Below, one piece after another: positions 36,444 through 49,500 of a DNA stretch of 64,000 nt. Made by a program: the position numbers and the translations under genes. Under the pieces are notes generated by a model. The model was not told the origin of the DNA and did not search any database. It saw only the letters and a list, made by a program, of their open reading frames with translations. Source of the stretch: Clytia hemisphaerica (Eukaryota > Cnidaria > Hydrozoa > Leptothecata > Clytiidae); assembly GCA_902728285.1 (NCBI GenBank), contig CACVBU010001154.1:2154604-2218603 (forward strand), in the 5' to 3' direction. Position 1 is the stretch's first letter. Every line of letters starts with the position of its first letter.

Positions 36444-38828
36444 CGTCCGCGCTCGATAGGATCGATCATCGGAACGGCTCGTTGACGGATCGATATGTGA
36501 TCGATGGATTACTTAACGATCCGGATAGGAGATAGATGGAAGATTCAGCCATTAAAAATAGTAGGGGGAATTTCATTCGATTTTTTGGAATCGCTCGAAT
36601 GTTTTGTTAGAAGCACTTGTTATACATTTTTGGAAAGCTGAGGGGTAGGGGAATCAAAATTACAATGTTTCCAATTTTTTTTCGGACACTTTGGTGTGAT
36701 TTTCGGACAAATATGACGGTCTCAGGCAAAAATCATAGGGTTAAAAATTAATGAAAATTTTAGCTCGAGAAAACGGAGACCTGTTGTATATTTTTGGAAA
36801 GCTCTCAAAAAATTAAGATTAGAGATATATTGCAAGTATAGGTGGGTAAAGGCCACATTTTTTGGTACACCTGTCCCTTCCGTTACGCTAAAAAAATTTC
36901 ATCCTCAAAATTGCTTAAAACCTATTCATTTGGATGTGTATATACCTCTATGATGATAATCAATTATGTGCTCCTCTAACTATATTACCTTTTTGCAGAA
37001 CTGTAGGACCCTAAAAGTTGTTGTGGTTGATTTTTTTCTCATTTTCAACAAATATCTAAAAACTTGTTATTTCTACAAAAAAGAGACACTTATAAGACTA
37101 AACTTACTCTTAAAATGTTTGTACACAGTGTTTTAACCAATTCCTAATCGTTTTTCATGAATTTACATTTTCGGGTTGGAGGGGTAGCCTAATTTGCGTA
37201 ACCGAAGGGACAACTTTCAAATTTTTAATTAACATCTTTACTAGGAAAAAACTTGTTTCAAAAGATAGTTTGAATTTTAATAGTCAAATATGATCTTTTA
37301 ACCTAAAATGATAGAACTAACCAGAACTAACTATATAAACTTACAAATACTCCTAAAAATTGTAAATATTAGGTATAGAATAAGCGTAACGAAAGGGACA
37401 AATTTTTCAAAATTTGAAAATAGCTCTGCTTTGGGCCATCCAAGCCTCATCCCAAGTTTTAGATGATCCCTAAAATTTAAGTGACCCACTGTAGGTGACC
37501 CCTGAAACCGAAAATTTGACTTGCATTTCAGTTTTTCTTTAAGATTTTATATTGAGCATTCAAAAAAGAAGACGCGAAAACGCGTCCTATGGAGCCTAAG
37601 GGTTAATGAGACCCCTGGTAAAATTTGTTATGGTCAAAACAACTTCGAATAACTCCTAATTGTCATTTTCAGGCATTTTGAGCAGTCTTCAAAAAAAATC
37701 AAAAATTTTTGGTTAACCCTTTGAGCGCGCAGTAGTTTTGAAAATGTTGAAAAATTTCAATAATTTTTTTTTGAGATTTGAAATTTCAAAATGGCGTAAA
37801 AGCTTGTAGCTTTTGATTCAGACACTCGTTTTGGTACCAACCATTGGAAAGGTAATTCTATACTCTTTCAAAAAGCATTGGGTTTCCCCTTTAAATCAAG
37901 TCCTAGGGAGCTGAGACCCCAGCTTTAGGACTTGGTATTTTGGCTGTTTCAGGACGCAAAAACGCGTCCTATGGAGCCTAAGGGTTAAGAGATAAAAAGA
38001 AGTCATTTAGTGTAGCAAATGTGAGAACAGTCTACAATAGGTCTTTCAACAATGCAATAACTTCAGATATCTTGGCTTTGAAGAAAGAAACACTATAATG
38101 AACATCCAAGTCCCTGTAACACTCCCTTTTAAAAAAGGCGTAACGGAAGGGACATCCATAACGGAAGGAACATCAAATTTTCCAAGGAGATAACTCCCAC
38201 CACATTGTTAATATAAAGTTTAAATGTACCTGCAAGTAAGAAGTCTAATGAGGGTAGTAGTCAACCAAAAGGAAAAGTTTTTAAGTCGAAGACTTGAGAT
38301 GCTGTTCAATTTAATGTTTGCGTAACGGAAGGGACAAAACCAAGGCACATTTCCAATGGGAAGGACTGTCAATGAAAAAACATGTCAAAAATAGAGGATA
38401 ACGGTTTGCAAATTGAATTTCGAGTAATCCCAATGGTAACTTGTGAGAATTTAACATAAACTATAATAGCTATTTGACAAAGATTTTCTTGAATGAAAAT
38501 GAATTTGTGTAACGGAAGGGACAAGATCAGAGTCGCAAAACATGCTTTTTAGAAAAATGCAAAACCTGAGCAACAGTGAAAAAAGTATTTACTCAAAATA
38601 TTGTGAAAACTCGCTCCTATCAATATTAGGTTGCTAGGTGGACTGAAAAAAAGTTGAAAGTGAATATTTTATCCCAATTGAATAACAAACAATTTTGAAT
38701 CTTATTTTGTTTGCATTTTTCGTAGAAAAATGTGAAATTTAGACTTCTGCAGGGTCTGTAAGAGGAAAGACTGTCCTGTTGCTGGCCAAACTCTGATTGT
38801 AAGGGCACTTCTACCCCAGATCAATAAT

Positions 38829-39017
38829 CAATAGACCTTTTTTTAAAGAGGCCACCCTGTTGAATAATTATGTAGTCCAGCAGAAAAACAATGATAAAAC
38901 CATACATTATTATTACAATATGCATGATACAGTAATTATGCATGGCTCTATCATTGTTTTTATGACTGGACTACATAATTATTCAACAGGACGTCCTCTT
39001 TGAAAAAAGGTCTATTG
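38829..39017. mobile_element. 189-bp nested palindromic MITE
   Basis: Arms CAATAGACC-T(n)-AAAGAGG...CCTGTTGAATAATTATGTAG and their inverse ending GGTCTATTG, around a short AT-rich centre. Nested inside the 3.36-kb fold-back. No clear target duplication. Confidence 0.75.
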
Positions 39018-39112
39018 GAAGTTTTGCAAGTTTAATGCTAGTTTTCAAGATATGAGCAGTAAAAGTCAAAAGCGTAACGAAAGGGACAGGTGTACCAAAA
39101 ATGTGGCCTTCA

Positions 39113-39238
39113 CCCAGGTGATTTCTGTACCTAACTCGAGATAATAACCCTTGAAAACCGTGTTTTTCAGCCAGAAACAGCTATTTTGTCCAGTTTTTGC
39201 GCTTTTTGAAGCTCAATATCTCGAGTTAGGTACTGAAA
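39113..39238. repeat. TAACTCGAGATA hairpin module
   Basis: AGGTGATTTCTGTACCTAAC-TCGAGATA pairs with TATCTCGA-GTTAGGTACTGAAATC. It is absent from the matching point of the left arm of the enclosing fold-back. A diverged version forms the centre of the fold-back at 59 kb (59290-59400). Confidence 0.7.
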
Positions 39239-39805
39239 TCACCTATACTTGCAATATATCTCTAATCTTAATTTTTTGAGAGCTTTCCAAAAATATACAA
39301 CAGGTCTCCGTTTTCTCGAGCTAAAATTTTCATTAATTTTTAACCCTATGATTTTTGCCTGATATTTGTCCGAAAATCACACCAAAGTGTCCGAAAAAAA
39401 ATTGGAAACATTGTAATTTCGATTCCCCTACCCCTTAGCTTTCCAAAAATGTATAACAAGTGCTTTGATCAAAACATTCGAGCGATTTTACAAAATGCCC
39501 TCTGTACTAAAAGTCTTGAGTATCGATCCTTCGGTGATCCATTATCGAGCTAGTATTTCAATTGAGTATATCGATTTGTCATTGATCGTTAATCGATTTG
39601 CTATTGATCGTAAATCGAGTATGAGTCGATAGAGTCGATGCATCGATAAAAGATCGATAAATAATCGATAACTAATCATAAGCTTAAAAAATTCTTGAGT
39701 ATCGATCCTCTATCGATCTCCTATCCGGATTGTTAAGTAATCCATCGATCACATATCGATCCGTCATCGAGCCGTTCCGATGATCAATCCTATCAAGCGC
39801 GGACG

Positions 39806-40535
39806 TTTGGAACTGGAATAATGAAACATTTAACACTGGTCACTCTCTTTACTATATCTACAGAGTGAAGAAACATGAGAGTTCTGGAGCGTGTATAAAC
39901 CCTTTTATATTGATTTTGGAAGAAAAAAAAATGAAAACTTACAAAACGTAACAGCATTAATGATTAAGTTTTTCGAAGTTAAAAAATAGTGCGTCGGGAA
40001 ATTTTCCTCAATTCAAATCAGACCACTTTCGCTTCTTGCCTCGGCAGTCCAGAGCTTCATCAATACGAAAACGCCATTGATTTTAAAAACGATGGTTGTT
40101 AGGGCCATGAGATTTATGCCCGAAACACCTTAAGACGTTTCCCGACAGAAAAAGTGATTCTTAGTGGTCGGAGCTTGACCTAATTCTTACTTGCCTGCAT
40201 ATGTTACGGAATATACACTGGGGAGGTAAAATATTATCTTTCTGACTCCATTATTTAACTCGCTAGTCGTAAGAAAATTGTTTTCCTATATCTATCTTTG
40301 ATAAAAGCAGTTGTCGGATCCGTGGTCAGTCGTGGTGCCTTTTTTCACATGTGATAGAACTATCATGTCGACATTGTGTGTGATCACAGTAATAACAAAT
40401 CCTCCCCTTCGATTCGAAGCTGGTATTCGTAATAAAGCGCTTCGGTTTGCAAAATCAAGAATCAATCATTATTGACAAATTTTTAGGAAGTATATTCGCT
40501 TTTAGAGGCATCTCAACAGCTAACTAAACCGAAAA
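39806..40535. promoter_or_regulatory. 5' flank of flotillin-1
   Basis: Intergenic region upstream of the flotillin start codon. No TATA box, island or conserved site could be recognised with confidence. The 5' UTR must lie here if it is not spliced. Confidence 0.4.
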
Positions 40536-40581
40536 ATGGGGTTCGTAACATGTGGTCCAAACGAAGCCATGGTTGTTTCTG
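40536..40581 (+). CDS. FLOT1: Flotillin exon 1
   Basis: Start codon (GAAAAATGG) and [15 protein letters not shown], phase-1 donor GTAAGT. Followed by a 5.1-kb intron rich in repeats. Confidence 0.95.
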
Positions 40582-43500
40582 GTAAGTCTATTCTATCAGT
40601 CTATAAGGTATTGAATTTCATGATCAATCAATTTTAACACTTTAATGGGTTTTTCTAGCCAAGGCTCTAAGCTAATAGTATAATTTTGACAGGGGTCGCC
40701 TTAAAGACATCTGTCCAGGAGCACATTTTAAAGAAAACACATACAATTTTCCAGCGGACAATCTGTTCAAAAAATCCAGGAGTTAAATTGTGTGAAAAAC
40801 ACAACCAGATGCCAGATTTTTTTCCAGGGAGCTTTATAATTTTCTTAAAAGGTCTCATTTTCTAGGAGCATTTTAACTTTATTAGAGAATAGCTGTTATA
40901 TTTTTCCAGGAGCATAATATTTCTAGAGAACAGATATACATTTTCCAGCAGGAGTCCCATTTCTCCCAGAACAGATGATATAATCCAGGCAGTGTAGACC
41001 TAAAGCTCTAAAACAGCATCTAATAACATGAAAACCAGAATATGATTCTTCAATGGGAATCAAAACTATAAAGTGCACTTACAAACATCAATTTGTCAGA
41101 TCTAACAAAATTAATAACCACACTGTCATCATTGACAATGAAACAAACGATTTTCTCTCAAGAGCCTTGTAAACATTCCAACAACTTCCATCGAAATGAT
41201 CTATCACAGCTCAGTTTACCATTTTTAGCGCGGTCCGAGGATTGAGCCGAGAACTCTCGCATAGCGCCCGAGCTCCCGCGCGGCACGCACCGCGGGGATG
41301 AAAAACTTCAATCTGTCAATCATTTTCTCAAGCGAAGTGTACGCGAAGTGATTCTAGCTTTACGATAGTGCCGCGGATCATCAATGGATAGTATTCAATT
41401 ATCATTATCCCTTTATTTTCATTCCTAGAACTTTTGCAAAAAAAAGGAAAAATAGAAAAGTTGTATTTTTTACTGCTCTATTCACATACTGAATTTGAAA
41501 GATCTTCTATGTGGCGTTTTTTTGCAAACTTCAAAAAACTGATTTTTGTCCCGCCTTTGCGGGATTTTGGCTCAAGTGCTTGAGTGCAGCATAGGGTACA
41601 AAGTCCAAATATGCGTTTCCCGTAATTTTTGTATGAAGAGTTAGGTCTACACTGCCAGGAGAGCCCAGGATACAGAACAGATAGTTTTTTCCAGGAGAAA
41701 GGGACCTCAAGAACAGATATTTCATTCTTCCTACCCGGTGGCTGCTCTTGTGCTTTGTTGCAAACAAACTCAGTATAAAGACATCGCTTTTACAGAAGAC
41801 TTTTTGTATTCCCATAGGAATAAAATATTTCCAGACGATCTCAATCGAACGGAATCGATGATCGAACCAGTCAAACCAAATCGAACGCAATCTACGGATT
41901 GGAATTTGATTGTCGAACGCAATCGAATCTCAATCGAACGTCAAAATTCTGGGTAATATTCGATTGGTTCGATTGTTGTTCGACTGGTTCAATCATCTAT
42001 TCTGTCGATTGAGATCGTCTGGCTTTATTCTTGCAGCTTCACAAATTCCAAGCTCTCAAACATCACAAGCCGAATGAAATTACTTTCGATTTCCCGTAGA
42101 AATTATGCATTGAACATAATCCGGGGGTAAATGAATCGACGATCGAACGCAATTGAACATCAATCAAATATCAATCGAATATCAATCGATTCTGAAAATT
42201 GCAGTAATATTCGATTGAGATTCCATTGCGTGGCTGACGAAACAACGATGAAAGTGAAGGAGAAAATTTTCATTGATTTTTGATAATTTTTGAACTTTGA
42301 CGTTAAGAGGTGGAGGTGGGGGTGGGGGGTTTTCGGACTAATTTTACAAAAAAAGCTAAAAAATGATTATTTCTGTGACACATTCACTTATTATTTCAAA
42401 ATGATAATATTCAATTATGGATAATTATATAGTAAGTAATAATAATAATTATATTCCAAAATTAATGTTTTGCCCTTAGAATTAAAGGTTTTTTTATTTT
42501 GACAAAAAATTTCGAGAATTTTTTGTTTGCAGCAAACAACTTTCCAACAGAAAATTTTTTCAAATTATAAAATTTTCAGATTTTTTCAGAAAAATTAAAA
42601 GAATTACAAAAGTTAGCTAAAATTTACTAATTTTACCAGTTTTAACTACCAAGGTAGTAAATTTTTTTCAACATTTAACGATAGATACCACCCATTTTAC
42701 TATTTAACTACCCATTGGTAGTAAAAAAAAATTTCAATTCTTCGTCACACCACCACCGTAGTAAACGTCATTATGTCTGAGATTTTACTATCGAACCCCT
42801 CCCCCCTGTTTCAATCTCAATTTTGTCACCAATCTCAATCCTGCTCAATCTAAGATTTTCAGTCTGAGGCCAAAAAAAAAAGTAGTTTTGTTTCCGGAAA
42901 TGCGGGTGACGAAAAAAAATCTCACCCGGGCGGCCGGAAATTTTTTTTTTTTTCAATTTTCCTAGAAAAACTCTAATTGACGTGTACGAAAAAATAATCC
43001 AGGTTCCATGTCTCTTTACTTGAAAAAACGAAATTTTAAGAAGAAGCTGTACTCTAAGGTAATTCTATTCACAACAACATAAAACAGGAAAGTAGAAAAC
43101 ATTTGTGACAGAAGATTTTCTTTTTCAAAACACAAGTGACATACGTAAATCTTTGAATACAATCGTTAAATGGATCGTAAAATGGAAAATAAACTCTTTA
43201 TAAATCTTTGAATACAATCGTTAAATGGATCGTAAAATCGTAAAATGGAAAATAAACTCTTTATGTATCTTTTTTATTGCGACGAGCTCGCTGTTTTTTT
43301 CTATTTGCGGCCGGGTGAGATATATTTTTTCCAAAAAAAAGTTCACCCGGCCGATTTCCGGAAACAAGACTACTTTTTTTTTTGGCCTGAAAACCACAAT
43401 TTTCGTCAGAATACCTAACTTTTACATATACCTTAAATTCTCAATATCCTCTCAGGCTTTCTTTTATTTGTTTTTATAGTTCAATCATGTAATAAAGGTT

Positions 43501-46500
43501 TATATATATGATTATTATTGAAATTTCCCGAGTGCAACGGAGGGAAATTAAAAACATTTCGAAATTTGACCGAGGGTAATTTATCCAGAATTTCACGAAA
43601 ACAAGCATGAGATTCCTGGTTAATCTCATGGTTTGGATTGAAATTCTAACAATTCTGGAAGACGTCAATTTAACACTGGAATTAATCTGAAACTTTAAAA
43701 AGAGGTCTCAAAAAAGTCTATTATTGTATTTGTACTAGTAATCTCATGGTTATGAGGGAAATTCGGGATGAATTTCCCGAGGTAAATTTCGAAATTTGAC
43801 CGAGGGTAATTTATCCAGAATTTCACAAAAACAAGCATGAGATTCCTGGTTACTGTACAGTAATCTCATGGTTTGGATTGAAATTCTAACAATTCTGGAA
43901 GACATCAATTTAACACTGGAGTTAATCTGAAACTTTAAAAAGAGGTCTCAAAAAAGTCATAGAAATGCGAATCGAGTTTTATTTGGATAGTATTCCATTT
44001 ACTTAAGCCTTCAAAGTTAGTAAGAAATTCGAAAAAGGTGATGAATTTCCAAACGATGGAAATTTCACTTTTGCGGGAAATTACAAAATCTAGGAGGGAA
44101 ATTACAAATTAACGTAAGCAAAAACGTCAATCGAATTTCAATCAACCATGAGATTATTATATGTAGCGAGAATGGGCGTTCAGGCCTGATGTTACTTAAA
44201 TAGAGAGATAGATAGATAGATAATATTAAATACAATTAATATATAGATGAACAAGTTACCGTAAGTTGGTCTAATATTGACATCCCCCTTCTAATTTGGA
44301 CACCCTTTTTTAAAGATGAGAATAATCAGAATGTTGGAATCGCTGATGGAAACTATTTTTTTTTACTTAGCTAGCAATCAGAAGAAAAAATCATTCGTCT
44401 AGGTGATCCCAACCTTCCTATTATTCCTATCTCTAAAGAAGAGTGTTGGAATTAGAAGAGGGATGTCGACATGAGACCAACTTACGGTACCAACATATAG
44501 TGATGCTGCTGATTTCTTATTTTTTATCTTTGAGAAAAGCAACTTTGAGTCAGTAGTTGGTGGGTCAACCAAATTTTGGTAAACTGGGGAGGCAATTGTA
44601 GAAAATTTTGATTTTAGCGCACCCTATTAAAAGTGATATATATCTATATCAATAAACATTATTCAAGCGAAACAAAACACACAGTGTACTGGCCTGTTTG
44701 TTTTTGTTGGTGCTTCGTTAATTCTCAACCATTTGCACCTAGAATTGACCTGTTCATATTTTTCCATGCTAATTTTTTTCCAAAAAAATAAAACCTTTGA
44801 GGAGTTTTGATAGTTTTTGGCAGTGTTCAGACAAACTTTGGCAAACCTGTAAAACGAAGACTTTTAAAGAAAAATCTCAGCTGCCCATTTATAGACATTT
44901 CAAATTGATCCACAAACACATTTTCAGTATAGATTATTACTCCCTCTCAAACTGCACAAGCTCCCATTTGAACTTTGAGAGGAAGTCCTCCCCCTGATTG
45001 CCTTATCCCAAAGTCTTTAAAAAATTTACCCCTTACAACTTTTCTCAGAATTGCAATCCAGGGAGGAAAGACTGGCACCCTCTCCTACCTTCTATCAAAA
45101 GAAGAGCCTTTGGGTTGCTTTGGACTGTGGTCACAATACCCATCAAGAGATTGTTAGTGAAGGAGTGCTTTTAAGCTATTGGGAACAGTGTCCGTAAAAT
45201 TTCACATCTTACCTAGTACAAAGGCCTAGACATTTATCTTTAGGCAAAGGTTAGCCTTTTTTTATTTAAAGTTATACCTTATGTTATTTATCTTGATCAT
45301 AGTTTCTAGAGGGGTCAAGACCCCCCCCACTTAGGTAAGAGGACCCCCCCCTTAGGAAATTCATTTAAAATTTCACACCCCCCTTAGAAAATCAGTATAA
45401 ATGAAACGATTGTACAAGAGTCATAATTTAAGGAAGACCCCCTTATCTAAAAAGACCCCCCCCCCTTTAGGTAAGAAAACCCCCCACCCCCTTAACTGGC
45501 AACCCCCCTAGGAAAATCAAACTTTTAACACCCCCCTTGCTTTTGGTTCATCAAAACCCAAGACCCCCCCCGGCCCCTAAATGTAGGGGGGTAGAAACTA
45601 TGTAGCTGATATGATTTCTTTTGAAAATACAGCAATACTGTTGGTTCAGACTGAGTAGCTATAAAATTTAATTTTTTTCCATCAGGTTGTGGACATGAAA
45701 GACCATTGCTTATTTCTGGAGGTCGAACATGGGTGTGGCATTGCTTCCAAAAAGTCCAAAAGTAAGGAAATTTTGCACCTTTTTTTAGTAGAGTGTACTG
45801 TCTCAATGACTTTAAAAGCAAGATTTAATTTGTTAAAATTTCTTTAATTATTTTAGAATCGCACTGAATGTTATGACGTTGAACGTAGATTCACCAAAAG
45901 TATATACAGTACAAGGTGTCCCTATCTCTGTCACTGGTATTGCTCAGGTTTGTTATTATAATAGTTAGTGTCTTGGTCCAGTCAACGTTTTGAATCTCTT
46001 AGGTCAAAGTACAAAGTCAGAATCATATATCTTTTCTTTAAAGTACATTAAGCATTTTTTACACAATTTGTTCATTAAATTTAATAATCCTGGAAAGGGT
46101 TGATTTTAAAGTATGTTCAATAGAATTTTAGTTCTAAGTATTTCTCAACTGCTACAAATATTTCTCATAGGTCAAAGTACAAGGTCAGAATGAAGAAATG
46201 TTACATGCTGCTTGCCAACAATTTTTGGGAAAGTCAGAACAAGAAATCCGAAAAGTTGCTCTTGAAACTTTGGTATGAAAAAAACTTTGAAATATTTCTT
46301 CTCTTGCATCTTGAAAGATTTTTTTGTGTTCTTTTACTTTAAAAAAACTTTTTGTGTTGACCAATAACTTTCTTTATTTATCAATTTCTTTTCTTTTTGA
46401 CAAATAGGAAGGCCATCAAAGAGCTATCATGGGAACCATGACAGTTGAAGTAAGGACCAACTTTTAGTTGCTTCTTAATAGTTATTTAAAGAACAAAGTT

Positions 46501-49500
46501 GTGAATATAGTATTTGGACAATATAATACTTTTATTAGTGATTGACTCCTCCAATAGGCTATTGCCCTTCTAAAATTTCTTTTCCTGTTTTATCGATTTT
46601 TTTATAGAATAGTAATCTTTCTTTCAACAAAAAAAGGTTCTCTTATGCTGACAAAGCAGAATTAATGTTGTTTCTTTTGCAGTAGCAAATTTCTAAAAGC
46701 CCTTCAACCTGAACTGAGCAGAACTGAGCCATATACTGATAACCGATAAGAAGTAAGATGAAATGATTTCGTATTAATTCTTTGTAGCAAATCTACCAAG
46801 ACCGTAAAATGTTCTCCAAATCAGTATTTGAGGTAAAATATTCATATCCAAACTTCAATGTACACAATTGCAATTTAGTGTAAAATTTCATTAGAATGAT
46901 CAAATTAGGAAAATTTTGCACTTATTACTTTTGATTAATCTTTTGACATTATATTTATCATTGGCTTTATGGGTTAGATGGTAACCCTTTCGAGCAGCTA
47001 TTTCTTTGAAATCGAAAATCAAACTATATTTTGTTTGTTATAGGTTGCATCATCTGATCTTGTGCACATGGGAATAAGTGTCATCTCGTACACATTGAAA
47101 GATATTCGAGATGAAGAGGTATAACAATTTCATTATATTATTTTGCCTAGAGCTCCAAGCTTGTGTTCAATCAAACAACTTGGGTGACATCCGGGGTAGG
47201 TGGTCAGTTAAATGAGGTGGGAAATCCAGGGAGGTCGGTAAAACTGGTAAATCCAGTGTTATCCGAAAAATGAAAAAATAAATTTAAGGGGGTCCTGAAA
47301 GATTGAAAAAAGAATCCACGGGCTCCTTTCCCAAACAAGACGTCTCCTCAACATAGGAGGAGAAAACTTTTTGGAATAGCCCAATTTTAGGAAATACACT
47401 ATTCTCAAAATACCAAATATATTACTGTCCTTGTATTCAATGTTTATGAGCGCCTTGCACTTTTGTTTTAAAATCGGTATTTGTATTTTAGAAAGAAAAA
47501 AAAATTATATGTGTAAATTGAAATCTTTTTCTAATGAAATTATTTTCATAGGGCTATTTGAGATCCCTCGGTATGCAACGTGTCGCTGAAGTTCAATGTG
47601 AAGCCAGAATTGGTCAAGCAACAGCCACTATGCAGTCTGGAATTAAGGTGAGAAACAAAACTTCTTCAAAACTTCAAAACCTTGTTAAATATGGTTAAAT
47701 TTTCATACCATTGCTTATCCTTTATATCAAGATTTTTTGGAACTTTTACCTTCAATCCCTCACATCAAATAAGGAATATCATTTTTAAACCAATTCTATT
47801 CAGTCTCCTATTTTGTTTATTTTCCTCAACCAATGAAGTTTGAAACCATTTCTCGGCTTTCCTCGTTTTAGGAAGCTATTGCCGAAGAACAACGTATGAA
47901 AGCCGAGTTCGTCAACAAGATTGAAGTGGCTCGTGCTGAAAGAGATTTCTCCTTGAAAAAAGCCTCTTATGACCAAGAGGTCAACACCAAGGTATGAAGT
48001 ATTTTACTTGCAATTGATCATAATCCATACTCAACCGGACCTTAATTAATTCATTAGTTCTTAACATTGTTTTCTTTCACCTTTTCGTCGTTTTGCACTT
48101 ATTCTCAAAAAGGAGTTTGAAAGAACTTCTATATCTTTTCTAGAATTTTGTTTTTTTTTTAACTATATTTTTACTAAAATGAAATAAATTTTTTTTTTTT
48201 AGAAAGCGACATCAGAATTGGCCTACGATTTACAGGTAATTTTAACTTTTATGATTCAGAGTAAATTTATAAATCGTTGGTAAGGTTAGATAATAAAAGT
48301 CAAACCTTGCTATTTGGGCGTAGCTACTAGTCACTTGATATATTTTTTCTTTTGTAGGCTGCAATTACCAAACAACAAATTAAAGAAGAAAACATGAATG
48401 TCAAGGTTATCGAACGTAGCCAACAGATCAAAGTTCAAGCTGAAGAAATCATCCGTAAGGAGAAAGAGTTGGAAGCCAATGTCCGCAAACCAGCTGAAGC
48501 ACAGAAATACAAAGAAGAAAAAATTGCCGAAGCTAACAAGAACAAAATCATCTTAGAAGCTGAGGCCGAGGCTGAATCCATCCGAGTAAGTTGTACTGTA
48601 CTGGTTTGCTATCATTATAATTGAGCTACATGGGGATCGGTTTTGATCTTTCGTGTGTCTAAGCTAAGAATTGTGTATATTTATACAGCGTTAATGTGAT
48701 AACTCCTGACATTTGATGTCAATCAATGGACCATGAATTTAATCTCTCGTTAAGTCTTTGACAGAAATTAACAAACCATCCTAGTGAATTTTCGTCTTTT
48801 GGTTTTGAGTCCCATTCGCTCTTTTTGGACTAAAATCTGAAACCATTGAATTCTTAGGTCCGTGGAGAAGCAGAAGCTTTTGCCATCGAAGCCAAGGCCC
48901 TAGCCGAAGCCGAACAGATGACCAAGAAAGCCGATGCGTGGAGAGATTATCAAGAAGCCGCCATGGTTGACATGTTGTTGGAGACTTTACCAAAGGTATT
49001 TTCATATTACTATCTCCATTATATATTGATCGTTTCGCTGTTTACATAGATCAATTCACCGTCAAAATTAAGCAGAGCTGACTGCGCTCCCTTCACGACT
49101 TCCCTTTGGTTGGACGCAAAACCCCTCTAAATTTTAGACCAACAAAAGGTCTCACTTCTGATTAAGCATTGCACGGTCGAAATAGCCTACTATGGGATTG
49201 ATAAAAATGTCTACCTCATACAAATTCGTTTTTTATGGAAGAAGCAAACAAGGTTTCGAGTCGGAGCAAGATATTTGACTGCTATTTAAGAGGGACCATC
49301 TTTTTTAAATGTACAGTAAACTCATTCAAATTAAACGCTAAAAAGGGATTGGGTCGATTTAACATGCTAGGAATGAAAAGAAAATGTATGTTTCAGTAAG
49401 AACATCAATGCAAACACTTTCGGCAATTTCAGGGTTGATACGTGTTTGTATTGTCGTTTGTTATGCCGTTCACATTTTAAAGCCTATATTTTGAGGCTAA

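Larger units (their letters stand above)
36444..39805. mobile_element. 3.36-kb fold-back element with long arms and dispersed GTAACGGAAGGGACA motifs
   Basis: Long inverted arms: 36444-36890 pairs with 39071-39805. Outer ends are CGTCCGCGC and GCGCGGACG. The arms share CGATCACATATCGATCCGTC (minus sense on the left), TTTTTCGGACACTTTGGTGT, CTCGAGAAAACGGAGACCTG and GGTACACCTGTCCCTT. Compared with the left arm the right arm carries a TATCGAT-rich insertion (about 39497-39712) and a 126-bp hairpin (39113-39238). The interior has eight GCGTAACGGAAGGGACA-like motifs, two copies of ACGCGTCCTATGGAGCCTAA and a nested palindrome (38829-39017). No open frame suggests a transposase. Confidence 0.8.
40582..45685. 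other. FLOT1: Flotillin intron 1 (5.1 kb), repeat-rich
   Basis: Holds a TCCAGGAG-motif region with a nested element (40990-41654), a CCAGACG MITE (41831), a fold-back (42852-43396), a 161-171-bp direct duplication (43558, 43788), a GATA microsatellite (44203-44223), a TA-site MITE (44257-44489) and a C-run motif cluster (45308-45600). Confidence 0.8.

Noticed and set aside
36873-39088. Regularly recurring 17-bp motif resembling a CRISPR array
   Set aside because: Spacing is irregular (about 20 to 550 bp), one copy is inverted, the repeats are imperfect, and the host is an intron-bearing eukaryote.
45525-45821. 98-codon minus frame
   Set aside because: It is the antisense of flotillin exon 2 and its flanks.
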